A stretch of DNA of 64,000 nucleotides from Heliocidaris erythrogramma (lineage: Eukaryota; Echinodermata; Echinoidea; Camarodonta; Echinometridae). A program made the translations under genes and the position numbers. Each line of letters starts with the position of its first letter. The first letter of the stretch is position 1. This document shows, one piece after another, positions 32,100-43,979 of this stretch. The stretch is from the NCBI GenBank assembly GCA_025617745.1, contig CM046859.1:1116001-1180000 (forward strand), in the 5' to 3' direction. Below the pieces are notes generated by a model. It saw nothing but the letters and a program-made list of their open reading frames with translations. It did not search any database and was not told the origin of the DNA.

Positions 32100-34910
32100 G
32101 GTGAAGAAAGAACAATGTAAGGATGGACTGGTAGTGCTTTTATCTAATTCATGGATCATCACCTCCATCCCAACAGAAGGAGGAGGAGATATAGAGTAGG
32201 AGGAGGAGAGAAGATGATGATGAGAGTAAATTGATGGATTGCTAGTAAACTATTGACCCACTGTGAGGTGGGTTGAAAGTACTGTGTATGAAATCACATT
32301 GTCTTCAAACCTACATCAGAAACTGCAGTGATTTTGTTTACATCTTGGGTCACTGATTGTTTTTGGATTTATTCTGTGCACTCATGTTTACTTGGAACCC
32401 GTCTGCCAGATGGCTTGATGGTGTCTTATTCATTTCTATATATTTCTCTTTCTTTTTTTTTTCTTTCTTTTCACTTTATTTCATTTATATCCTTGCTATT
32501 TCTTCTTAAATTCTTTGATTCTTTAATCCCTCATTTCTCGTTAGGGTTGAATAAAGTCGAAACATCTTTTGTGAATCACCAACAATGATCTAGATATATT
32601 GGCCAATTATGTGTGTTATTTAAACATTGACATGTTCTGCATTCTATATCTTTATCTGTATCTATAATAAGAGCATGTTTATCCTCAGTCTAGGTAAATC
32701 AATAAAACTTGTTATAATCATCATCATTTTGTAGTTTACTAGTTCATTTGCTTTACCATACCCAAACTAATTCACATAACAAATCAAATCAAGAATCATC
32801 GGTATTATAAATGATCACATCATTATAATATACCTGTGTACTTAATTAATGTAAAAATATGTGACATCATAAATTCAAATCACATTGAATATTCTATGTA
32901 AATACATACATATTTTGTTCCTTTCATGTAGGCAAGTCATTCTTTGCATATTCCAAGATAGTATTAATACAATATTTTAACACTAGCAAAAAAAAAAAAA
33001 AATTCTTTTGCATAATTCATGTTATAGGGATAGATTCATCATATATGGTTGATGTATCCTTGTCATTGTAATAAGCAAATGATAACCACTTTGAGAGTTG
33101 GACTGGAATTTACAATAAACATCTGTCATTTTTATTGATGAATTAATATCATTCTGTTAATATTTATTTCATTGAATACACACTTCATATCATCAGGTTT
33201 TTCCACGTTTTATTGTACTTTACAAATCACTTAGACACTATTTTGTTTTCAGAGAAATAGTACAATTGCCATTATATTTTGTGTAAATGATTGTTTTAGC
33301 ATAGCTTGTTGTTTACAAAGCATGCACAAACCATTATCTGTGGCACCTCAATGTAAACATCAGGCCAGACATATAAATTTGTGCTACACAGAAGTAAAAA
33401 TCCATTGCTAGAAAGTGTTAAAGGGGAGAAGAGGTCCTATTTGTGCATGCTGAGAATTTACATTACATTATTAAAGAAACTTTGATAATATGAGAGACGA
33501 ATAAAGTTAAAATTCATATTTTAACTGGAAATGAAGTACAGAAAAGAAAAGGTACATTCAGTAGTTAACTAGAGAACTGAAGGTCATGATCTATTCAAAA
33601 TGTTCATTACTGATTTATTATAAGATTTCTGTTTACATAGACTGGTTGAAATAAACTGAATTTAGCGCAAAATAATTTTAGAATAGAAAATGCCTTATTC
33701 CTTCATTGCATTTTTATTTGATTGGATTAGTCAGAATTCATTTTATTTTGATTTGCTGGGTGTTTTTTAAAACCCAACCAGGTTTCTACTATAAGCCTAT
33801 AGGGAATGAGAGAATTCCATAGTTAGTGGGTTATGCATCTCTGGCTTGCATGTGTGTTTTATTTGCATTATTAAACAAGAACAAACTTGCCACGTGTTTC
33901 TGCTCTGAAGTTAATTTTGAGTTCTGGTAGTAGAACTGCAATCCAGGAGAAATTGGCTTAATTTTTTTCTTCTGAATTATCCAATTCCATATTGCTGATC
34001 CAGACAACCCTAACACATTTAATGTGTAGACTGGATCAGCAAAATGTAAACAACTTGCTGCCAATCACATTCACCACATAATGTGGATTAGTTGGTCAGG
34101 TCAATTAGCTCACTTTCTTTTGAATTTGTCTGCTTATTGCTCACCTATTCTACTCATTCAACCTAACTCATATACCTGGTATTACTTATTTATAGTCTCA
34201 AGCATCAGTATGGTCAGTATGATAGCTGCTGCAGGGCACATAGGGCAACAGTATTTAGTACTGATGAATTTAGTACTGATGAGGCTACCCTGGGTAAACA
34301 AGACATTTTATTATTATTATTATAGCGTAATTCTGGTTTGAATATTGTGAAATTTCATTTTCCGTTCTGACCATAACTCAAGACTACCTTTAAGACATAC
34401 CCACACAACACACACACACTGGGGGACAAACAGAGAGACATACATTTTGGCTAGCCTTGGTAAATATTGATCTCTATGTCGAAGCCGGTTTAATCTGAGG
34501 GTAAAATCTGTGGACCTAAGATCTAACTGGTAATGGACTGGCACGCATCCACTGCTCACTTGTTTGTCTAGCACGTGGGATGCGTTCTCTATTTGAAGAC
34601 CCCTTTCTCCATGCCCTTTTCGGTGCCTGTGCTAAATGTACCGTGATCATCACGTCTGCTTCTAGATCAAGATAGAGAGTGAGAAAAGAGACGTTTTTAA
34701 TGATTAATATGAAATTTGCCAAATATCATTTTGGAAAGATTTGTTATCATAGCCCTAATAATCATTTTATCATTCTTTATTACTATGTAACTTTTGTGGC
34801 CTGTGCTCGTGAGTCTGTGCTAGTGAGGGTGTCATCACAGATTAAGCAAATGATGAAACCAAATTTGCTACAGGAGATATGCTTCAGGCTCTTATTTCAT
34901 TCATGGTTAT
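32100..34910. other. Intergenic, nothing recognised
   Basis: AT-rich; poly-A at 32988-33001. A short inverted pair GCTGATCCAGAC/CTGGATCAGC lies at about 33992-34040. No gene. Confidence 0.5.
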
Positions 34911-34915
34911 AGGGT

Positions 34916-35010
34916 AAGGGCTTGGGTTGTGATTGTGTTTTAGGTTCACTTTAGGTTTAGGTGTATGTTTAGGTATTGGTTTAGGATTATGGTTAGGTAT
35001 ATTTTTGGGT
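34916..35010. repeat. Degenerate GGTTTAG/TTAGGT repeat
   Basis: A run of GGTTTAGG, GTTTAGGT and GGTTAGG-like words, reminiscent of decayed telomere-type repeats. It lies next to the element at 35026. Confidence 0.5.
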
Positions 35011-35025
35011 CCAGCATTAAAGTTA

Positions 35026-35518
35026 AGGTAGCTTAACGAAACGGAACGGCAGAAAAAGATACACAGTTTTTTTTTTTAATCAAAAGTTGATATTTGATAA
35101 ATGCAATGACAATTTTGGTAAATTTAAGCCTACTTTTGGTAGTAGAGGTATTTTTGCATTCTGTGTGGTTTAATGATGTTTCAACCTTAACCCCTACCAT
35201 GCCGTGGGCGGCAAATCCCGCCCAAAAATTTGAGTGTTGAACATTTTGTTTAGGCTCATCATGGCTTGAAAATTCTTTCTCGTACAGAAACCTGTGCCGT
35301 CAATATAATATTTATTCCCATGCAATATATCTTTGCCCAGTTTGCTCAAGAAAAAAGGCACTGAAAGTTAATATTTAACTCTTGAAAGTTTATTTTTGAC
35401 AACTGCTCAAAAATCAGGTGGCATGGAAGGGGTTAATGCAATACAATCACGATTTTCAGCAATTTTATGCGTGTTGCGTTCCGGACAGTTCTTTTTGTGC
35501 CACTATGTTTCTCTAAGA
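35026..35518. mobile_element. Dispersed element, GTAGCTTAACG family, copy 2
   Basis: Left AAGGTAGCTTAACGAAAC. Right GCGTTCCGGACAGTTC and TTTTTGTGCCACTATG, matching the inverted GTGGCACGAAAAG, GTCCGGAAC end of the 7.5-kb copy. Shared interior includes AGTAGAGGTATTTTT. Confidence 0.7.
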
Positions 35519-36905
35519 ATCTGACTAGTTTTAGAAACTGACTAAGGGGTAGTTGTTGCTGAAACATATGTCATACATTCAAACAAACAATCTCTATATA
35601 GGCCTATTTTCAAAAGGGAAAATAATTTTTGTGTTTACAATATAATGTGTGTTTGTTTAAAGTTGGCATGAAGACTCTGCCTTGAAATATTATGATCTAT
35701 TTTTTTAAAAATATGTTTATCATTTACCAAAATTATAGGCACCATACATAATTTATTTATATATCATGTGATTACCAGACTGTTTCAAACCTTTTATGAG
35801 GCATGAACTGAAAATATGTACACTGTAAAAAAGAAAGAAAGAAAAAATAGAGGAGGGACAGCATTTAATTGTCCAAAGAGAAGATTTAACACTTTACCAT
35901 ACTGGATGCAACCTTTATAGTGGTGGATCCGGTAATATAAAGCGTAAGATACATCATTTTGTAAACGTCTACAACCGTTCCTCACATCATCTTAATGAAG
36001 ATTTATCAATTCAGTCTTTAGATTTTATACACATGTATTAAGTAATGAGTCAAGTGAATACAAATTTAATCTAGGAGGATATTAGTACGCTCTCTGGAAG
36101 CTCTACATAATATCTAGATGAGAGTGATGATAAGACTTCTTTCTGCAAAGATGGTGGTAGAGAGTGGAGTAATGGGAATATATCATTCAATGGATAACTT
36201 TATTGCTCAATTGCAGATGTAGTTTGAGAGAAGGAGGACAATCTATAACCGTCAGTTATTTTGTTCTATATTTTGCTCCTTTGAAAAATAATTGTATGCT
36301 TCAAAGCAGCAGATTTATGCTTTCTCTTCAGGTTCACATTTTGCAGCGACTTTATGACACAGTTAAATGATGAAGAAATACATAATCCCTTTGCACTCTG
36401 ACAAGATCAGAGGTAAAGTCAGAGCATCAACCAGCAAATATTATCACTCAGCAGAGAGTAATACTATAGTGTGTGCTTCCATGAACCACCACCTTACCAC
36501 ACAACCCTCATTCTTATCCTACAAGTGGGACCACAGTCTCCGGAGATGTAATATTTTCTGAATTATTGACCTGGCGTGTCATGTTTCAGGGTTTAGTTGA
36601 ACTGAACGAGAAGAAGAAGTGAAAGGAGGATGACGGAGTGTTAAGTGAAAGACTAGATTAAGGCTGTAATAGGCATGCATCCTTGTAGGGGGGGGGGGGG
36701 GGGGTTATGAGAGAGGGTGCATCCTATTACATGTATGTGATGGGAAGGGGACACTGTGAGGTGGCATGTAGTATAGCGGGAAGAAACCCAATGGAAGGAC
36801 ATTCAGCTTTAGGTATGGGGGAGGGTGTTCTCACATAATGGCATGTAACCTACTACTGAGAGAGGGCAAGTACTATTAGATGGCTTGCATCCCATCGCTG
36901 CTGGA
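35519..36905. other. Intergenic, nothing recognised
   Basis: AT-rich, ending in a poly-G run (about 36690-36704) and G-rich segments. No gene. Confidence 0.5.
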
Positions 36906-36961
36906 AATGCCTTTAGATATCTAGCAGGTATCCTTTAGATATATAGCGGGCATCCTTCAGA

Positions 36962-37261
36962 TATTATAAAACGGGTTCAAGAATGTAGCCATCCTGATTG
37001 GTCAAATAACACCACGTGACTGTGCAAAAAAAAAGTACTAACGCACGGCAAAAAGGTACTAACGCACGGCTGAGCTGGGCGTACGCGTACCTCTGGTGCG
37101 TGCAAACTTATGCGCGTACTGAAACGCTAATGACTTTTGTTGGCTGCGCTTATGTGATGTAATCCAGGAAAGCAAATGGCAGCCTCCATGACTGTGCGAC
37201 TCTTGGCGTTTCTACATTTTTATAGACTTCATAATCATATTGCCGACCCGTTTTATAAAAC
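36962..37261. mobile_element. Inverted-repeat element inside the minisatellite
   Basis: ATTATAAAACGGGTT at the left, GACCCGTTTTATAAAA at the right, enclosing CpG-rich sequence with two GTACTAACGCACGGC copies. Non-coding. Confidence 0.65.
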
Positions 37262-37266
37262 TATTT

Positions 37267-37355
37267 ATACATGGTCGTGAGTTTGTGCGTTAGTGCGATC
37301 CGGCATAAAAGCTTTTGTGTTGCCAGATCGCACCAACGCACTCCCAACCATGTAT
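37267..37355. repeat. 89-bp palindrome
   Basis: ATACATGGTCGTGAG, GTGCGTTAGTGCGATC and AAAAG are mirrored by CTTTT, GATCGCACCAACGCAC and CCAACCATGTAT. A strong hairpin adjoining the 37.0-kb element; probably part of the same compound insertion. Confidence 0.8.
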
Positions 37356-37861
37356 TAATAGTATATTAAGCAGGCATCCTTTAGATATCTAAGAAGCATC
37401 CTTTAGATTCAGAGAAGGGTTAAGGGAAGGGGGTGGGGGTAGGTTTTCATACAATGGACATGTAACCTAAGCCTAAAGGTGGATGGGGAAGAGATAATAG
37501 ATGGCTTGCATCAAATCACTGTTTTCATGTTTCTTCAGAGACAGCAGGCATCTATTGGTTGAAAAGGGTTGGGCTCGTTAAATTACATGCATCCATCAAC
37601 TTCTGGAAGATGTTTGATAATATGGTGTGTATCTTACTATCAGATAACAATATAATATTCCGAAGAAGGCATTAAACAAAAAATTATGAAAGGATTCTTA
37701 TGAGATGTCTTTTGAACTCCTCAATATTACATCTTAATTAGATGTGAAAACACTCCCATACCATCTCACATCTCCATCTTTTCAAGCAGAATGTCAAGTC
37801 ATCTAAAAAGATTTTGTCAATTCCCTTGTATCCATGTTATGAATCCCAACCATTTCATTCT

Positions 37862-38098
37862 TTTATTATTGTTATTATTATTATTATTTTTATTATTATG
37901 ATTATACGCTTATCTGCGACTTAATGTGAATCCTAACAACGTGGTTTATTCCACCACCAAAAATAAAATGAAATGTCAAAGCGAACATTTGGTTAAGGCG
38001 AATCTGAACAATAGGCCGAGATAAAAGGATTCGCCTTAATGTCACATGTAAAGTTATTACTATTATTATTGTAATTATTATTATTATTATTATTATCA
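37862..38098. repeat. (TTA)n flanking an inverted pair
   Basis: (TTA)n runs at 37862-37902 and 38054-38098 enclose ACTTAATGTGAATCCT and its near inverse AGGATTCGCCTTAATGT. Resembles a short element ending in a trinucleotide tail. Confidence 0.6.
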
Positions 38099-38441
38099 TA
38101 ATTCTTAATGAACGATAAAAAAGTGTAATTCTTAGGGATCAGTATACTTTTCCAATGTTTGTTTCTATTCACCCTGTTTTAGAGTACGTCAATTTTACCC
38201 ATTGTTTAATTTTTATTCAAAGCAAAATGGGGAGAATAGATGTGATGATAGAGAGTACAATGAACCATTAGAGAGACATGTGCAAAGTGATCAGTACTAT
38301 TCATTGTATCTGTAAGAGAATGCATCAATGTGAGACCTTGGAAATCTATGTAAAGCTGGTCATGATTTTAGCCTAGGGCGAAGATTTTTTTTACTATCCT
38401 TTTCCGCCATAAGTGACTCGTCCTCACATCTTCTTCTCTTC

Positions 38442-38446
<5 letters not shown>

Positions 38447-38484
<38 letters not shown>
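38447..38484. repeat. (TC)n microsatellite
   Basis: Uninterrupted CT dinucleotides, about 19 units. Confidence 0.95.
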
Positions 38485-38490
<6 letters not shown>

Positions 38491-38499
38491 GTATATCCT

Positions 38500-40900
38500 C
38501 TTCCATTATACATTTCCCCCCTCTCTTTCTAAATCTCTTTGCAGACATTCCCTTTTCCACCCTTCATTGATTTATCATACATGCTTTTTATATTATCAAA
38601 TATTTCTTTGAACTGAAAGTTTCCTATCATGTAAGATACTATTTTCAGAGTATCTAACATGTGCTCCTTTCTTTCTTTATTCTCTGTCTCTTTCTCACTC
38701 CCCTCATCCTTTTCCTTCCCACAATCTCTCTATCTGTCTCTTTGTCTGCCTCTCCTTTTAGTGTCTTTAACAAGTAATTTTCTTCTTTATCAGTTTTCTT
38801 CATATAATACGCTGTAATAGGCGAGAACCGAGTCTGCATGCAAACAGGTGTCAAAACACTTTGATAACATTGTGTCTTTGTATTCTGCATTCCCTCTCTC
38901 TCTCTCTCTCTCTCTCCCTCTCTCCCTCCTTCATAATCATATCTCAGACAAGATGATCACTGTTTTGTACTTTTTCCTCCTGATGAGGTTTATTCAAGTC
39001 CTGCGCTGCAGCCAGGGGCTGGCAATCACACTGGTCTAACTGGATCAAATATTCAACTGAATTTGATCAAGTAGGAGCAGTGTATTGATATGGTCTGTGT
39101 TTTGTTTGGTGCATGTTAACACATTTTGACATACATGAAGTGACTTGACCTTCTTTGTTTGGCTTAAAGTGAGTGAATTGCTCTGTTTTGTGCATTGTAA
39201 TACATGGATTATTCTAATAATAACAATAATCTTAATATGATATTGGCGTCTTGTATAGTGCTAATATCCACCACACAAGGCAATCCAGTATCTTGGTCTT
39301 AATGATCAAGCCTAGTATGTATTTCATAGACAATCTCATCAATACTTTTCTTCATCTCATACCTCTTTCCAAAGAAAGGTGTGTTTTTTTTCTTTGAGAA
39401 ATAAAAATAGATTCATGCGTTACAAAATTAAATACCATGAAGCAGTGTTTGTGTCAAATTGAACGAAAAAGTGGCACTACGATAAATTTAAAATGACCAC
39501 ACACAGTTTATTTATTATTGATATGTGCAAAATTTGTGATACCGTATGGGATAATCAATTTTGTTTTAGGTGGAATACTTGAAAAATGTTATAATTACCA
39601 TTTTCTGCTCATGAAATAATTCATGTTCTTGACTTTCATTTTCTCATTAAGAAACTAATTTTGCCTTTGAACAAGGCATTTCATGTAGGACTATCTCTTT
39701 GAACCCATACAGGTAAGATGTACCTCGTATTCGATTTGTATAGTTCTATGCATTGAAAACATGTGAATATAATTCAAAATTAAAGCAAATTGGGAATAAC
39801 ACTGTGGAATAAAACTGAGTTCAAAACTTGATCTTTGCAAGGAATCATCATTCTTTTTTAAATTCATATTTGTTTTGGCATATCCTCATTATACTTTTTT
39901 TGTTGTTGTTGAGTCTATTTTATGTAATGGTACATGCATATATTAGTTTTGGGTTGAAATCCGTATGTCTGGACAACTACTGTATAGACTAACACTCCAA
40001 AGAACTGTAGATACATCCAGACAAGTTTCGCTATTGGGTGGGGACTGCTAGGCTAGGTTTTATCAATGACTTCATTATATCTATTACCAGGGCAATTTTT
40101 TAACCTTTGTGTCACTTGTGTTTAATTTCTTAGTTCAATTAGTACTTTTTTGGGAATCGGTTATCAATATGAAAATCATATTTTCAGTATATTTTGTCAT
40201 CAAATGTACTCTTTGAAGCCTAACTCATTATTCATTGCCATCAGCTCACCTCACCTTAACTCATCTCTCAAAAAAAAATCAAATTATTAACTTCCTATTT
40301 TCCACCTGTCTTTATTTCTGTCAAATCAAACTCAAAATCATGTCAATTTCCTTACTAGACAACAAATAAAATCATATGATTCATGTAAATAGAGACTCTG
40401 TAACAGTTACATGTATACCTGCCAAGATAACAAAATGATTGGTGTCAGAAGAGATTTAGGTTGTGTGCTGGTTCCATTATTTTACTCTACTTCTTTTAAT
40501 CAATTTAAGAAAAAAAAAGAAAACAGCCATAGATGTTTTCTTTTTACTCAGCCACACTCCCTCACCAAAATTCAAGCAAATGTATAGATCTTGGCACACA
40601 CCTGCTTTATTACTGTCAGATTAACCTCCAAAATATTTGAAAGGTTTGAAATGTATTTTACTTCCAAATTCAATGATAGATTTTACAACAAGCCCTGTCC
40701 TGCTACATCAACATGTCCACTTCTAATATCTTGAATTATGCTTGCAGAATTTAGTTACATAAAGTGGTCAATACTATTTGACCTCTCTTTTACCAAAGCC
40801 AACATTAGATTTGACCTCATTCACTGGTTCCAACATGGAATCTATGGCTACACAGGTATTATATCACCTGCCTCGGCACTGTCAAATTGCCCTCCAAAAA
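38500..40900. other. Intergenic, nothing recognised
   Basis: AT-rich sequence with a second CT run at about 38895-38930. No gene or element supported. Confidence 0.5.
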
Positions 40901-40934
40901 TTTGGTAACTGTTTCCCCCTCCAACCGAGAGTGC

Positions 40935-42350
40935 TTTAAGGGACGTTGCCTGTCACTGTGCGTCTGTTATTGGTCATTAGTTCTCACTGCAGGTAAGGAG
41001 GGAGAGTGGACATTTTAAAGAGACCCCTTGCGGATGCAAGGTGTTCCATGACTCATCTCAGGATTGGAGCTAACTGGTAACAACTTTATCCTCCTTTACG
41101 GATAGAAACAAGTTTGTAACATCAAGGAGAAACCATGATTTGAGTGAAGTTTGTATTATCTGTTTAGAGGCAGAAAGGTCTTAACCAATTTATATAGAGT
41201 TAGCGTCTTTCTTGACCGGGAAAAACGTGAGCCTTTTTACTAGAAACAAGTTCATGACACCAAAGAGAAAACTTAATTTTTGAGTGTAGCTTTTTATTAA
41301 CTCTTTAGAGTCAGAATGCCTTTCTCTACTGTTGACAATTTTAACTGTTTAGAAATAAAGATTTTAACACTAAGGAGATACCATGATGTGAGTGAGGTTT
41401 ACATTGTTGATTGAGAGCCAGAAGGACTTTAATTGGTATCAATTTATTCAAGTTTATACATAGACAACACCCTTCTGGTTCTCAACACTGACAGGATGTA
41501 GTCATGTTTGAGTGGGCTTCTATCAGTACTTACAGGTGAATGGCCTGGATGGCTTGCATTCATAACCACAATGAGATCTGAAAGTAGCCATTTGGAGATG
41601 CGAGAATACTTGTTAAGATTCATCACCATCATCCCCAAGGTATTGTAAAGAACGTGTCCTAGTTTAGCTATGAATAAAGCTGGAGAGCTGATGTTACACC
41701 ACTCTACTTATTGAGGAATGAGAGAAACAGAAAGGGAATAACATTTAATTTGTTATTAAAATGTTGATAGTCTATGCATTTTTATTCATTTACCTTATAT
41801 AAAATTATACACTTAAAACATTATGTAATTGATTACAGGTTTCTTTTTCTCATTGCATTAACTGATCCATTCTAAAGAATAGGGTTTATGTCAAAACTCG
41901 ATATCAATCAAATCAGATGCAAATATCTTTTTATAATTACACTTTTTCTTAATATAAGAGAGTAATACTAGAGTACTTTTTCTTGTTTGAGATAGCTTAA
42001 GGTAGTTTTGAAGGGGTGTGAAGTGTATGTGACTGAATATTTATTCATTAGAGGTGCTGAGGGAACCTGTGAGTCACTAGTTTGTGAACTTGTCTAAACC
42101 TTTGTAGATATAGACATTTAGAATAATTTAAAACTGTCGAAAACTTATCTCCCTTGAGTCAAAGCGGGGAAGAAACTTTTCCTCAAACGGACAGGTAGAC
42201 AGGGAAGTAGAAACTTTCTCCCGAGAGACCTCCCGTTCTCTGAGCATTTGACCTGTCAATGTGTCCCTCTTATTGGTCATTAGTTATCTCCCTAGGGTGA
42301 GTGGACATTCACTTTCTTCTAGCTCAGGTGCTTGATGACTCACTGGCATA
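40935..42350. repeat. Duplicated unique segment (two copies, third partial)
   Basis: CCTGTCACTGTGCGTC and TTATTGGTCATTAGTT (about 40948-40985) recur as CCTGTCAATGTGTCCC and TTATTGGTCATTAGTT at about 42252-42288, both followed by GAGTGGACATT and then ATGACTCA. A weaker third copy (TTTTCATTGGTCAGTAG) is at about 42555. Confidence 0.65.
41411..41487. repeat. GAAGGGCGTTAA hairpin family, copies at 41.1-41.5 kb
   Basis: TTGAGAGCCAGAAGGAC and ACCCTTCTGGTTCTCAA are inverted over 77 bases. Weaker relatives precede it at about 41166-41217 and 41302-41328 (AGAGGCAGAAAGG, AGAGTCAGAATG). Confidence 0.65.
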
Positions 42351-43600
42351 GAATCCTAGGAATACTTTCTGATATACATATACCTTAGGGATGGTGCCAT
42401 CGCCTATCTTTATATGAAGGAGGTAAGTCTATTGAGGAAAAAAAGTGTTTCCTTTATCAGTACATGGATTGTGTCATATTAAAGGAAGAAAGACAAATTG
42501 AAAGCCTGGGATGAGAGAAGGCTCTTTCATGGGGGATTCACAAGGGATGTTGTTTGTCTTTTCATTGGTCAGTAGATTTTTGTCAGTCATGTATGGATAC
42601 AGGTTGGGTAACCTGAGTCATCAATATATTTGGTAAACATTTTTTCAATATGGCTTTTTTCATTTAGTCTTGTTTCTGTTATGATTCCTGAAGACAAGAA
42701 TGAATATTTAAAAAAAAGAATGCAGTCCTTGAAGTGAAGAGACATATTACTGATTCAAAGTAAATATACTTCTTTGAAAATTTCAGTCTATGAAATATAC
42801 AGGGCATGTATATGTAGGGGCTCATTGATTCTGGGTCTTCTTTGTCTTGGCAAAATTTTGATCCATAAAGTCTCTAGGTTTAAGCTGTTTTTCCCTTTTA
42901 TATTTGGTAACTCTTGACATTTCGTTTCAAGGTATGCAGTCTTTGAACTACATTTTTGGTAGGTGGTTGATATAAGGGACCAAGGGTTTGAATGCATGTT
43001 AAACCTCTTCCAGATGAGTTCAAAATAATTAAGAACTATGTTAAAATTGCCTTTAAGCCAACAAAAATTGTTAAAATTTTCATATTGACAGTTTTTTTCT
43101 TTGTAAAGGGGGAAAGTACCTCAAGATAAAATGCAGCATTGCCATTATGGAATTATAGAGCAAATGAGGTAGTTAGAAGAGTTTTTGGCTAAAGGTAGAG
43201 AAGAAAGATAATGCTATTTTGAGGAATGAATAAATACATCGGATGTTGGAAAAGCTATTACCAGGTGACAGAAGTAAGTAAGAAAACGATGAAAAGAAGT
43301 TGGAATCAAGTTCCCTATTGGATGAATTATTAATTTTATTTCATGCAGGTGATGGTGGTGATTTCCTGTGGTGAATATTTATCTTTTCCACCAAAACTGA
43401 GCCTTTATAAACCTGCGTGTAGTCAATAACAGGTGAACCAACTCTTTTTATTCTAAACGGGCATTGATATTCTTAGTTTCTTAGATAAATTTTGGATGAG
43501 TCATTCTGTTGGAATTAATTCTACATGTGGCACCTGAGATGTTGCCTCAGAAAGTATAGCAGGAATCAATGACTATATATACAAAAACCTACTTTACAAG
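42350..43600. other. Intergenic, nothing recognised
   Basis: AT-rich; apart from the partial repeat near 42555 I see nothing. Confidence 0.5.
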
Positions 43601-43628
43601 TGTGACTCATGAAGTTCAAAAACTCCTC

Positions 43629-43638
43629 TATTTCTCTC

Positions 43639-43675
<37 letters not shown>

Positions 43676-43975
43676 TTTCCCCTCTCTTTCAATTTTTCTG
43701 TCACTTCCTCTTTCCACCTTCACCTCACTCTCTTTCTCTGTCTCTCTCTCTCTCACACACACACTCTTTTCCCCTCTCCATTTTTTTTTGTCATTCCTTT
43801 CTCTGCCTTCACCCCTCTCTTTTTCTGTCTCTCTGTCTCTCTCTTTCTCTTTACATTCATTTATGTTACCATCATCCCTCTCCCCCTTTTCTCAATCCCC
43901 TCCTATCTCTTTTTTCTTCTCTTTCCCACTTTTGCTTCCTCTCTTTCACCTACTCTCTTGATCCTGATCTCTCCC
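43629..43975. repeat. Long TC-rich polypyrimidine tract
   Basis: About 350 bases of CT, TTTC and TCCC words with a CA patch at about 43755. Open frames here (leucine/serine rich) are compositional artefacts. Confidence 0.9.
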
Positions 43976-43979
43976 TTGT

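Larger units (their letters stand above)
36906..37405. repeat. TATCCTTTAGATAT minisatellite interrupted by an insertion
   Basis: Units with (T/C)ATCCTTTAGATAT(C/A)TA lie at 36912-36962 and continue at 37370-37405. The sequence between them (about 36962-37366) is foldback DNA. ATATTA occurs at both junctions and may be a target duplication. Confidence 0.65.
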
